From Blastocatellia bacterium (GTDB lineage Bacteria > Acidobacteriota > Blastocatellia > Pyrinomonadales > Pyrinomonadaceae): a DNA stretch of 64,000 bases. The stretch covers positions 186,001 to 250,000 of the forward strand of contig PMSM01000014.1 in the NCBI GenBank assembly GCA_003168335.1, read 5' to 3'. Each line of letters begins with the position of its first letter. Position 1 is the first letter of the stretch. The position numbers were made by a program, and so were the translations under genes. Below are positions 23,315 through 34,000 of this stretch, in pieces. The notes under the pieces were generated by a model. It had not been told where the DNA came from, searched no databases, and saw only the letters and a program-made list of their open reading frames with translations.

Positions 23315-24799
23315 GTGGAACAGCAGGCGTTTGCCAAACGAACTCACGAACATCAGCGTGTTCGCAAGATCAGGACTCGCGCGCGGTACGGCCAGCGACG
23401 ACTGAGACAAATTTCGCGCACCGCAACCCTGGGCGGACTCTTTCTCTCGTTCCTCAAAATCGGACTTACCGGATTCGGCGGCGGCTTTGCCGTCCTTTCA
23501 CAAATAAGAAGTATCGTGGTGCTCGAGCGCCGTTGGCTCGGCGAGCAGGACTTTGTCGAAGCACTGGCTCTGGGTCAGAGCCTACCGGGCACCGCCGCCG
23601 GCAACGCCGTCACTTATATTGGATACCGTCTGCGTGGATGGCGCGGTGCCGGCGTTTCTCTTTCAGCTTTCATTCTTCCCTCGATGCTCATGATGATCGC
23701 GCTCGCGATCTTCTATGATCGTTTTCGCGCGCTGCCTAACACCGAACAGTTGTTTCATGGCTTCAACGCCGCCGTGGTGGCGCTAATCGCGGTGACTGCC
23801 TGGCGCATGGGCAAACAAACCGTGAGCAAGCCCTGGCAGCGGATTTTGATGGTGCTCGCTTGTGCGGCCGTGGTGATCTTCAAAGCGACCGTCGTCGAAG
23901 TTATTTTGCTTTCCGGCCTGGTTGGCATCGGGATCGAAGCCTTCAGTGAAAGGCAGTTGTCGCGTCTGGAGAGGATTCGCGGGTTCGCGCATCGTCGCCA
24001 GCAACGCATTCGCAACCGCCTGATAAAGAGGCGCACCAAGCCGCACAAATTCGTTGGCGGCTATCTGACGGAAGCGATGGCCGAAGAGCGTCTGCGCCGA
24101 ATGAGTGAGGCCGGCATCTCCCAGCCGGACGATCTGGACGAATACGAGCGCGACGATCTCTCGGAAGAGTTTGAATTGGAAGAGCCCGGATCGGACGGAA
24201 CGGAACCCGAGGAGAAGCCGCCTTTTTCGCGCGCGTTCTTTTTGGTGGCCATACCAGGCCTGGCGAAGCTCGGGCTCGCGCTCTCTCTGGCGTTTATCTT
24301 TTTGCGCATCGGCGCAGTCACCTTCGGCGGCGGCTTTGTGATGATTCCGGAGATCGAGGCCGAAGTCGTTAACGCACATCACTGGCTCACGCATCAGGAA
24401 TTTGCCGATGCGACGGCGCTGGGACAGATTACGCCCGGTCCGGTTTTGATCATGGCGACGTTTGTCGGTTATCGCGTGGCGGGAACGGTCGGGGCCCTAT
24501 TCGCGACCATCTGCGTTTTCCTGCCCTCGTTTATGATGACGATCGCGGCGGGTACCTCGTTTAGACGCTTTCGATCTAATCGCCAGATGCAGGCATTCCT
24601 GCGCGGAGTCGCGCCCGCGGTCGCAGGTCTGCTGGTTGCCGCCGCGTGGAGCGTCGGCCGATCCGGCATTCATTCGATCATCGGTCTATTGATGGCGGTG
24701 ATCATTGCTGCGATCCTGCTGCGCTACCGAGCGAACGCCTTCTGGGTGCTGATCGGAGCGGGCGTGTTTCGATACCTGTTGGCGTTGGTGCTGGGGTGA
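23315..24799 (+). CDS. chrA: Chromate transporter ChrA, two-domain form with long charged linker
   Basis: A 494-residue inner-membrane protein of the CHR superfamily, which exports chromate in characterised members. Two homologous halves are visible: FLKIGLTGFGGGFAVLSQI...ALGQSLPGTAAGNAVTYIGYR (about 45-205) and FLRIGAVTFGGGFVMIPEIE...ALGQITPGPVLIMATFVGYR (about 320-494). Between them, residues about 210-315 form a long hydrophilic stretch rich in Arg, Glu and Asp, longer than I expect for the family. The start is GTG at 23315. It stands alone; no chrB or sulfur-transport neighbour is seen, so another anion may be the substrate. Confidence 0.88.
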   Translation: MEQQAFAKRTHEHQRVRKIRTRARYGQRRLRQISRTATLGGLFLSFLKIGLTGFGGGFAVLSQIRSIVVLERRWLGEQDFVEALALGQSLPGTAAGNAVTYIGYRLRGWRGAGVSLSAFILPSMLMMIALAIFYDRFRALPNTEQLFHGFNAAVVALIAVTAWRMGKQTVSKPWQRILMVLACAAVVIFKATVVEVILLSGLVGIGIEAFSERQLSRLERIRGFAHRRQQRIRNRLIKRRTKPHKFVGGYLTEAMAEERLRRMSEAGISQPDDLDEYERDDLSEEFELEEPGSDGTEPEEKPPFSRAFFLVAIPGLAKLGLALSLAFIFLRIGAVTFGGGFVMIPEIEAEVVNAHHWLTHQEFADATALGQITPGPVLIMATFVGYRVAGTVGALFATICVFLPSFMMTIAAGTSFRRFRSNRQMQAFLRGVAPAVAGLLVAAAWSVGRSGIHSIIGLLMAVIIAAILLRYRANAFWVLIGAGVFRYLLALVLG

Positions 24800-24911
24800 G
24801 CTGTTTATGAGCGAGCGCGGGATCAAAAGGAAAAGACGTTGGAAGAGTTGGGTGCGAAGGAATAAATACGAAGGCGAAACAATCGTTGGCGTGATGAACA
24901 GTTAAAGTCAC

Positions 24912-25044
24912 GTAGGGACGAAATGTTTATAGCTCCCACCAAACCACTAAATTCCTGAGCCCATTTATGGGCGGCAGAACATCCCGCTCCTCTGGAGCGA
25001 TGAATCAAATTGAGATTGCGTTGCTATAAACATTTCGCCGCTAC
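24912..25044. repeat. Inverted-repeat element (family G)
   Basis: Left arm 24912-24933 (GTAGGGACGAAATGTTTATA) and right arm 25023-25044 (TATAAACATTTCGCCGCTAC) agree at 20 of 22 positions when inverted. Smaller hairpins lie beside it: GCCGCTACGCGGC at about 25038-25050 and GAGCGGGA/TCTGGAGCG words inside. It occupies the middle of the 356-bp gap between the converging chrA and nuclease genes; nothing else is evident there. Confidence 0.8.
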
Positions 25045-25155
25045 GCGGCGAGAGGTGGTCGTGGAATAACGATCACCAATGATCGCGAAGCTGGCGACAG
25101 AGACGCGTTCCCTTCTCTGCCGCCTGCCACGCAGGTTAATTCTCTCCGAGTTCGG

Positions 25156-26067
25156 TCAAGGCCAAATCGCATTCAACAGTGCCGCCAGCCGGTATCCGCC
25201 CCAGGCGACCCGCTTGCGGGCGACCTTGAGGGCTTTACTCCGGTAGGTCGCGTTTGGCTTCGCGCCGTTTGTCATGCCCGGGTAAGCGGTGTCCTTCGCC
25301 GCAGTCAGGCTCTCGGCCGCCCACGCCTGAAAGTTGAACGGATCATTCAGTTTCAAATCCGGATCAGTATCAGGATTGCCCACCTTTGCCCTGGCCGCCG
25401 CTGGGCCGATTTTGCTAAGCGCTGGTGGTTTGAAGTTAGCGCCCGTCTTGGGAAAGCTGCCAATGCCTCCGTCCCAATAACTGTGAAGGTTGGTCGTCTT
25501 CAGCTTGCCGCCTGTAACGGGAACCTTAATCGACACCAGATTGCCGCCGCGATCTCCCTGGGGGTGAGCACTATCGACCCTGGTAGCACAGTGAAGTGGT
25601 TGATGAATGTCACCGACAAAGTGAATGATGAACCGCAACGCTTGCGCCTGGGCGTTCTTGTCCGTGCTCGTCTTGAGGATGTTTACATTGTCCGCCAAAG
25701 CCGTGACTATGTCCGGCGTGGGCACGGCCGGCAACGGCGTTCCATCAAGTGAGAACGGTTGGTCGATGAAATGAAGCGGTTTGAAGAGATCAAACTCCGG
25801 AAACTGTCTGAGGTCGTCAGGCCAGTGCGCAGCGTTGACGAAGTCTTTGCTTTTCGCTGATACGGCGGCAGGATTTATCGCAATCGCGAGCAGCGTTTTC
25901 GCTTGAGCTTTGGCTCTTGGATTCAGGCGGCCGAAAGCGATGGACGCTACCATCATGTGCCCGCCCGCTCCCCAACCAAGGGAGATCGATGGGGTACAAA
26001 GAATAAGGAATGCGACACCAATGGCAATTACGCGATTGAACTGCCGACGATTTGTTTCGTTGTTCAT
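25156..26067 (-). CDS. S1/P1-type zinc nuclease, Tat-exported
   Basis: A 303-residue secreted phosphodiesterase/nuclease. The signal region has a twin-arginine motif (TNRRQFNRVIAIG). After cleavage the mature protein begins at WGAGGHMMVASIA, where the N-terminal Trp and the His are zinc ligands in this family. Further ligands are visible in AAHWPDDL, LHFIDQPF, HFVGDIHQPLHC, DRGGN and LHSYWDGGIG. These trinuclear zinc enzymes cut single-stranded nucleic acid and 3'-nucleotides. It stands alone on the minus strand and may serve phosphate or nucleotide scavenging (inference). Confidence 0.9.
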   Translation of the reverse strand: MNNETNRRQFNRVIAIGVAFLILCTPSISLGWGAGGHMMVASIAFGRLNPRAKAQAKTLLAIAINPAAVSAKSKDFVNAAHWPDDLRQFPEFDLFKPLHFIDQPFSLDGTPLPAVPTPDIVTALADNVNILKTSTDKNAQAQALRFIIHFVGDIHQPLHCATRVDSAHPQGDRGGNLVSIKVPVTGGKLKTTNLHSYWDGGIGSFPKTGANFKPPALSKIGPAAARAKVGNPDTDPDLKLNDPFNFQAWAAESLTAAKDTAYPGMTNGAKPNATYRSKALKVARKRVAWGGYRLAALLNAIWP

Positions 26068-26276
26068 GGGATCCTCCTTCAGGGTGAATGGTTCAGAGTA
26101 AAGCCAGCCGAACCAAGATTGAGGCTTTGGGATTCGACGCTATCGTTTTTTCGCTGGCCCGTACCATGAGAGGCGTGAGAATCAACTTCGTCGGATCCCG
26201 GTGAAAGGAGGGCAATCTATACCACAGTTCTCCGCGGAGTTCCATGCTGGATTCGGTTCGCCGAGTCGGCGGCCGG

Positions 26277-27167
26277 CTACCCCAGATGCTTCCGCAACGC
26301 GCCTTCCAACTCAGGTTGCAGGAACTCATAACCCGCATCATTCAGCTTCTTTGGAATGACGCGCTGGCTGGTGAGAAGCATCTCGTCGGCCATTTCGCCG
26401 AATGCTAACCGCACCGCGAACGCGGGCATGGCCAGGGCCGTCGGGCGAGAGAGCACGTGGCCGAGCGTCTTGGTGAATACCTCGTTCGTCACCGGATTCG
26501 GAGAGACTATATTCAAGGGTCCGCGTAACGAGGCGTCATTAAGCGCTAACTTGATTGCGTTAACGACATCATCGATGGCCACCCAGCTTATGTACTGCTT
26601 GCCCGAACCGACTTTTCCGCCCATTCCCATTTTGAAGGGAGTCAGAAGCTTCGCCAGCATGCCGCCTTCGCGCGCGAGGATCGGTCCGAACCGCAGCGTG
26701 ACTGTCCGCACCCCGGCCTGGAGAGCAGGCTCAGTTGCCTGCTCCCATTCGCGGCAGACGCCGGCGAGAAAACCGCTGCCCGATTCACTCTGTTCATCGA
26801 GAGTCTCATCGCCGCGATCGCCGTAGATTCCGGTGGCCGACGCGCACAGGAATACCGCTGGGCGTTGCTTGAGCCTGGCTATTGCTTCGCTCAACAGACG
26901 GGTGCCGTTCACGCGACTGTCGTGGATCTTCCGCTTCACCTCGTCGGTCCAGCGGCCGGCGGCGATGTTTTCACCGGCGAGATTGATTACCGCGTCGAAG
27001 CCTTCCAGCTGAGTGCCATCAATCTGATCAATATTCGGATGCCATTCAATCTCTCCCGCTCCGGCTGACGAACGGACGAGGCGCGTGACGTCAGCGCCTT
27101 CGGCCTCCAGCGCCGGAATCAGCGCCGAGCCCACCAGTCCACTCGCACCCGCGATCAAAACTCTCAT
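26277..27167 (-). CDS. TIGR01777-family NAD(P)-dependent epimerase-like protein
   Basis: A 296-residue short-chain-dehydrogenase-like protein. MRVLIAGASGLVGSALIPALEAEG is the Rossmann glycine-rich start; AVINLAGENIAAGRWTDEVKRKI, SRVNGTRLL and the C-terminal DUF1731-type segment (RPTALAMPAFAVRLAFGEMADEMLL...RVIPKKLNDAGYEFLQPELEGALR) identify the family (YfcH-like). Substrate unknown. I use the start at 27167, with GGGAGA upstream, rather than the in-frame ATG at 27188. A small mobile unit is inserted just upstream. Confidence 0.87.
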   Translation of the reverse strand: MRVLIAGASGLVGSALIPALEAEGADVTRLVRSSAGAGEIEWHPNIDQIDGTQLEGFDAVINLAGENIAAGRWTDEVKRKIHDSRVNGTRLLSEAIARLKQRPAVFLCASATGIYGDRGDETLDEQSESGSGFLAGVCREWEQATEPALQAGVRTVTLRFGPILAREGGMLAKLLTPFKMGMGGKVGSGKQYISWVAIDDVVNAIKLALNDASLRGPLNIVSPNPVTNEVFTKTLGHVLSRPTALAMPAFAVRLAFGEMADEMLLTSQRVIPKKLNDAGYEFLQPELEGALRKHLG

Positions 27168-27198
27168 GCTCTCGGTCTCCCTGGACACACCACCTGTC

Positions 27199-27861
27199 GG
27201 TAGTGTCCTAAAGTTGTGTTGCTGACCTATGAGAAAGTTTACCGCGTGTCCGGTTTGAGAAGCACGCTGTCCCGCGCTCCGGTGTAATGGTTGTTTGACC
27301 GCGCTTCATTGCTCTTTTTCCCATTTGATTTGCGACATGGCTCCCTCTAAGGCCATCTCTATCGTCCAGAGTTCTAATGGCCCTTCCGACCCATAGTTCC
27401 TTATCGTTTTTCGTTGGCCTGCGTAAGCAACGCTGGTAACCATATATCCCTCATCTTCAGCTGTAGGCCCATATTGCTCTTTGAAATTCAGGTATTCATT
27501 TCTAGCCATCAGTTTCGCAATCTGCGTGAAGTAATACTCATTGTAACTTGATTTGTAATTCCCTTTGCGCTCGGCATAACGAGCGCCAAGGTAAGAAGCT
27601 GTGCCATCTTTACGTAAGACGACTTTATACATTGGGCACTCACCTTCACAGCCGAAAACCCTCTCATAGGTTATCTCATTTATTTCTTCAATCGGCAGAC
27701 GGGCACTTTTCGGCCCTTTCGGCTCTTCGCGCGCATGGCTACAGTTAAGAAACAAGGCAAGCGCAATGGCGGCTAACAGACTGAGATTGCCTTTTAGCCT
27801 CATAGCTCTTCCTCTTTGCTTTTATGAGCGCTTTGCTACCACGCGATTTTAGGACACTACC
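27199..27861. mobile_element. Non-autonomous transposon-like unit with 8-bp target duplication, carrying a DUF6438 gene
   Basis: GGTAGTGTCCTAAA at 27199-27212 is repeated in inverted form (TTTAGGACACTACC) at 27848-27861. Directly outside both ends is the same octamer CACCTGTC (27191-27198 and 27862-27869), as expected for a target-site duplication. The 663-bp unit has no transposase; its only gene is the DUF6438 protein. Eight-base duplications are known for IS1595-type elements, but I cannot assign the family. The interior looks less GC-rich than the flanks. Confidence 0.75.
27306..27803 (-). CDS. DUF6438-type exported protein
   Basis: A 165-residue protein with a signal peptide (MRLKGNLSLLAAIALALFLNCSHA); LFLNC may be a lipobox, so it may be a lipoprotein. 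The core ITYERVFGCEGECPMYKVVLRKDGTASYLGARYAERKG matches the DUF6438 pattern of a CxGxCPxY motif followed by a strand-rich region. Two cysteines in that motif could form a disulfide. Role unknown. It lies wholly inside an inverted-repeat unit flanked by an 8-bp duplication, so it probably arrived by transposition. Confidence 0.8.
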   Translation of the reverse strand: MRLKGNLSLLAAIALALFLNCSHAREEPKGPKSARLPIEEINEITYERVFGCEGECPMYKVVLRKDGTASYLGARYAERKGNYKSSYNEYYFTQIAKLMARNEYLNFKEQYGPTAEDEGYMVTSVAYAGQRKTIRNYGSEGPLELWTIEMALEGAMSQIKWEKEQ

Positions 27862-28061
27862 CACCTGTCATAGAGGGCGGAGGTAACTTCCATTTCTCGG
27901 CGATCGAATGAATCGTAACCCAGCGATACCAAAGATGCTATCAGCGAACGACTTACCCCGACAAGAGCGGGCCCACCACTCACCGAGGTTGCAATATCCG
28001 TTGGATTGTATTTCCCGGACAACTCTGTAGAATCCCCGCGCTTCTTTCGCGGAGTTTCCCT

Positions 28062-31000
28062 GTGAGTCGTCCTCGAATACTCGCCCTAATTTTCGCCGGC
28101 GCAACCGCGCTATGCCTCATCGGCCTGCGCGGAGCGCGCACGCAATCTATCGGTTTGCGTCGTGTCACAGACACCACCGAAGAAGGTATCAACATCAATC
28201 CGTCGATCAGTGGTGACGGCAGAGTACTCGCCTTCGAGTCAACGGAGGACATCGCCGGCGCGGGGGGCACGGACCACTTCCGAGCAATTCGCGCCAACAT
28301 CGCCGTCGATCCCGCGACTCTCTTGCAAATGGGAGGCACGCGCGCGGTGGCTCCGGCAATTTCCCGCGATGGCTCGCGCATCGCGTTTGCTTCAAAGGAC
28401 GATCCGCTGACGACCAACCCGGACGGCAACTCGGAAATTTTTCTCTGCGACGGCGCAAAGCTGACCCAGGTCACAAACACTTCGCCCGGCGACCTCGCGA
28501 ACCGCGTGACGAACGGAAACTTTCAACCTTCAGTCAGTGACGACGGCCGGTTCATAGCTTTCTCTTCAAACCGCGACCTGGCGGGACAGAACGCCGACGC
28601 CAACCTGGAGATTTTCATCTACGACGCGCTCGTGAGCAGCTTTACTCAGTTGACGAACACATCAGGAATAGTTGGATCGAGCGACGCCAAGATTAGCGGC
28701 AACGGCGCCATTGTTGCCTACATCCGCGATAGCGGAACCACGCCGAGTGCAGAGCGCGATTTACTGGAGCAGCTCCGCACAGGCTTCGGCCCAGCCACCG
28801 TCCTCGCCGAGAAAGTTCGGTCCCTGGCTATGACGTATGGCCGCGCGATCAGCAGCGACGGCACGCGAGTCGTTTACTCCGCCGAGATTGCCACAAACTC
28901 AGACCAGGTCTTTCTTTTCGACGGCCGCGGTGGCACCGCGACGAGACAAATCACTTCGCTCGGCGTGCGTACGACAGAAGTACCGCTGCACCCGACTATC
29001 AGTGGAGACGGTACGCACATCGCCTTTGCGGCACGGCGGAGTGTACCCGGCGCGCCCGCCAACTCAGACGGGGGAGTCGAGCTTTATGTCCTGGACATTC
29101 CATCATCGCAACTGTCGAAGATTACTAACGCGCCTGCCAACGCCACCGCGGACGTCGTCTCTTCCCTTAACGATGATGGGTCGATCGTCGCTTTTAATTT
29201 TCCGCGCCTCCTTTCGGGCGCGGTCGCCAACAGCGACTCCGCAAATAATTCTGAGATCTATGTGACGGGAACTCCATCGCGTCCGCCCTTCGGCGCGATC
29301 ACGGTCCTAAACGGGGCCTCGTTCGGAAAGGAACCTTCGACAACCAAAGCGATTGCGCCTGATAGCATTGCGGTGGCTATAGGTGGTGCGTTGGCGAACT
29401 CAACCCGGCAGTCGCAAAAGTTTTCAAACGGAACCTTCCCGACGAACCTTGGCGGCACAACCGTGACGGTCAATGGTCGGGCCGCGCAGATCCTTTTCGT
29501 GTCGCCAGGCCAGGTCAATTTTCTCGTGCCATCGCAAACGGAAATCGGAACTGCTGATGTAGTGGTCGCTAATTCTGAAAACTTCACCTCAGTTGGAACT
29601 GTTCCGACGCTGCGTTCGGCGCCCGGCGTGTTTACGACGATCGGCTTTGGCGCCGGCCCGGGAGTGATTCTAAACAGCGAGGGCCTACAGGAAGGCCCTT
29701 TCGATCCGACGAACGGGAACCTGCGTTTGACGATCTTCGCGACCGGCGCGCGCAATGCGAGTCAAGCCGTCGTCTCGATGGGCGGCCGCGTCGTCAATGC
29801 CGAGTTGGTACTTCCCTCGCCTGATATGGCGGGACTCGACGAGGTCACCGTCCTCGTTCCGGCAGACCTGCGGGGCGCAGGCACAGTCGACCTCTTTATT
29901 CAATCCGATAGCCGCGCGAGCAATCCGGTGTCGGTTACTTTCTCCGGCGACTCCAGCCGTGACATAGCCCTCAACGAAGTGCTGGTAGATCCGCCGCCGG
30001 GAACTGCCGGCGACGCCAACCACGACGGCACGCGCGACTCTTCACAGGATGAATTCGTCGAGTTTGTCAACGCGACGACACGCGACCTCGACATCAGCGG
30101 ATACCAGTTGTTTACGCGCAGCTCGACGACGACGACCGACACTCTGCAACACACGTTTGCGGGTGGCACCATCCTCCCGGCATGCTCGGCGATAGTCGTC
30201 TTTGGCGGCGGGACTTTCGATCCTGCTAATCCGGTTTTCGGCGGCTCGCAGGTGGTGAAGGCTTCAACGAACGGTCTCTCGCTGACTAATTCGGGCGGGG
30301 TAGTTACCCTGCACAATCAATCCGGCGCGATCGTCACTTTCTTATCGTACGGCGGCTCGACCGCTCTCAACGGGCAAGCCAATCAGTCGCTCACGAGGTC
30401 CCCTGATGTCACCGGTCCATTTACTCTGCACCAGTCTGCGACTGGAAACGGCGGTAGAGCTTTCAGTCCTGGAACGCAAGTAAACGGTGCGCCGTTCATC
30501 GCCTGTCCACCGATCGCGCGCATCGACGTATCACCTTCGTCCGCGGCGATCGAGGCCGGAGCGAAACAGCAATTCACCGCCCAGGGATTTGATTCCGCCA
30601 ACAACCCTGTGGCGGGCGTCATCTTCTCGTGGCAGTCGAGCAATACTTCAGTGGCCACAATTGATCAGAACGGTCTGGCGACCAGTTCCACGGCAGGATC
30701 GACTGAGATTCGGGCTTTCGCTCGGGGTGTTCAATCGGCTCCAGCGACCCTGACCGTGCGCGAAGTCCAGCGCGTGCTCATGCGCGTTGACGTAACGCCG
30801 GAGTCCCCGACCATTCCGGCGGCCGGTGCCCAGCAGTTTACGGCCAGGGGAATCGATCAATTCGGCAACGAGATAATAGGCCTGACTTTCGCCTGGGAGT
30901 CTTCGAACACGAGTGCGGCGACCATTGACCAGACAGGCCTGGCGACGGGAATAGCTCAGGGTCAGTCAACGATCAAGGCCACTGCTCAGAATGTAAGCGG

Positions 31001-34000
31001 CACTGCGACGCTGAACGTTTCAGCGCCAACCGTTGTCGTGAACGAGGTGCTTGCTGACCCGCCCACCGGAATTAACGGCGACGCCAACCGTGATGGCACG
31101 CGCGACTCTTCACAGGATGAGTTCGTCGAGTTGGTTAATTCGACGGGCGGCGGCATCAACATCTCAGAGTGGACGGTGCGAACGCATTCGACTACCAGCT
31201 CGACCGAAACCGTGCGGCATACTTTTGCTGCCAACACCACGCTACCCGCGGGCCAGGCGATGCTCGTTTTCGGTGGCGGCACTTTCAACCCAGGCGATCC
31301 GTTGTTTGGTTGTGCTCAAGTAGTGAAGGCCTCATCCGGCGGTTTGTCGCTGACAAATGGCGGGCTGACTATCCTGGTGCGCGACGGATCGGGAAATCTG
31401 GTCACTCAGTTATCTTACGGCGGCACGACCGGTTTGAACGGCGGTAATGCTCAATCGCTGACGAGGTCGCCAGACATTACCGGCAACTTTGTGCTGCACA
31501 CGACGATTGCAGGGGCTCGAACATTCTCTGCGGGTTTGCAGACTGATGGCACGCCCTTTGGAAACTGCCCCGGCCACCCGGCTACCGTCACGATCTCGCC
31601 GCCGTCTAGCACCATTAACGTCGGGCAGACGACGCAGTTTACGGCGCAGGCTTTCGATCAGTTCGGCCGGGCGATGACTGGTGTGGCGATCACCTTTGCC
31701 TCAGACAACACCAGCGCGGCGCCCGTTGATTCAGTCGCGACCAACCCCAGCACGGGAATCGCGACGGCAAATGTCTCCGCGCACAATCCCGGAACAGCGC
31801 ACATCAACGCCTCGGTCACCGACGGCACCACGACGGCCCATAGCCCTCAGGCAGCGCTGACTGTAAACGGTCCGTCGTTGAGGATTAGTGATGTCAGCCT
31901 GAATGAGGGCGACTCTGGCGCAACCACTTTCACTTTCACGGTCAGCCTTTCCCAGCCGGCGCCAAACGGGGGCGTCACGTTCAATATCGCGACGCAGGAT
32001 GGTACGGCAACCACCGCCAACAACGACTATGTTGCGCGCAGTCTAACCGGACAAACGGTCGCCGCGGGTCAGTCGACTTATGCCTTCGCGGTAACTGTCA
32101 ACGGAGACTTGAGTATTGAGCCAAACGAAACGTTCTTTGTGAATGTCACGAACGTCACCGGCGCAAGCGTCGCTGATGCTCAAGGAATAGGGACGATCCT
32201 AAACGACGATAGTCCGTCGCTGAGCGTTAACGATGTCTTGGCCAATGAAGGCAACGGAGGCACAACAACGTTCAGGTTCACAGTTACTTCGACGTTATCC
32301 GCGCCGGCTGGCGGAATCACGTTCGACATTACGACGGCTGATGGAACAGCTACTACGGCGGGCGGCGACTATGTCCCTCGCAGTCTGACGAATCAGACAA
32401 TTCCCGCCGGGCAACAGACGTACACGTTCGACGTGACGGTGAACGGCGACACGCTCGTCGAGCCAAACGAGACTTTCACCGTCAACATCACGAATGTCTC
32501 TGGCGCGAGCGTCGCGGATGCTTCGGCAATGGGAATAATTCAAAACGATGACACTGCTAGTCTGGTCATCAGTCAGGTCTATGGCGGCGGCGATAATTCG
32601 GGCGCCCCTTTCCGCAATGATTTCGTCGAAATTTACAACCACGGCGTGACGACCGTGGACTTCTCGATCACGCCCTACTCGATCCAGAGTGCGAGCGTCG
32701 GGTCGAGTTTTGGTACTAATAAGACGAACCTGACCGTCGGCATGATTACTCCCGGCCGATACTTCCTGGTTCAGGAATCAGGCGGCACGACAAATGGCGT
32801 GGCCCTACCAACTCCTGACGCCACCGGCACAATCGCCATGGCCGGCACCGCCGGCAAAGTCGCCCTGGTCGCGGGCACGACAGCGCTCGCAACTGCGACT
32901 TGCCCCGGCGATGACGGCACGTCACCGTTCAATCCGAGCAGCGCCGCCATCGCCGACCTTGTCGGCTATGGCAACAGCGCTACCACCACGGGCCATTGCT
33001 ATGAAGGGCCAGGCCCCGCGCCCACTCCGTCGAACACCACGGCCGCCTTCCGCAAGGCGGGCGGCTGCGTAGACACCGACGACAACGCGGCTGACTTCTT
33101 TGTCGCCACGCCAAATCCGCGCAACACGAGTTCTCCAATTGGAGACTGCAAACCGGACGTCACCATTAATGACGTCACGGTCACCGAAGGAAACACGGGG
33201 ACGGTAAACGCGACCTTCACCGTTACGCTATCGGCTGCCAGCGCCAATACTGTCACGGTGAACTTCGCGACAGCCGGTGGAACGGCGACTCACCCGGCGG
33301 ATTATCAATCGACCAGCGGCACACTCACCTTTAATCCTGGCGACCTGACTAAGACGATCACGGTGCTGGTCAACGGCGACCCTTTGGACGAGCCGAACGA
33401 GACTTTCTTCGTTAATCTCACAAATGCTACAAACGGGGTGATCGTCGACAATCAGGGTCAGGGCACAATCAACGACAACGATCCCACTCCGTCTCTCTCA
33501 ATCAACGACCTGTCGGTCGCTGAAGGGGACGCCGGCACCACGCCGGCGACTTTCACGGTCACGCTTTCCGCCGCCAGCGGTCAGACCGTGACGGTGAACT
33601 ACGCGACGGCCGATAACTCTGCCGTTGCCGGCAGTGATTATCAGCCGGCCAGCGGCATGCTCACGTTCAACCCCGGGGATACGACCGAGACCGTCACCGT
33701 GCTGGTGAATGGCGATACAACGTTTGAACAGAACGAAACTTTCTTCGTCACTCTCAGCGGTCCGACGAACGCTACGATTTTAGATAGTCAGGGCCAGGGC
33801 ACGATCTTTAACGATGACGCTGCGCCGCCAACTCCGACACTCTCGATCAATGATGTCAACATCGTCGAAGCCAACAGCGGCACGTCCATCGCCACTTTCA
33901 ATGTCACGCTGTCACCCTCGAGCAGCCAGACCGTCACGGTGGATTTCGCGACGGCAAACGGTACGGCAACTATCGCGGGAATTGATTATCAGTCAGCGAC

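Noticed and set aside
28200-29270. Several open frames on both strands inside the giant gene, up to 165 residues
   Set aside because: They are shadows of the long repeat-protein frame: composition is Arg/Ser/Pro-biased and none has a ribosome site or a recognisable domain.
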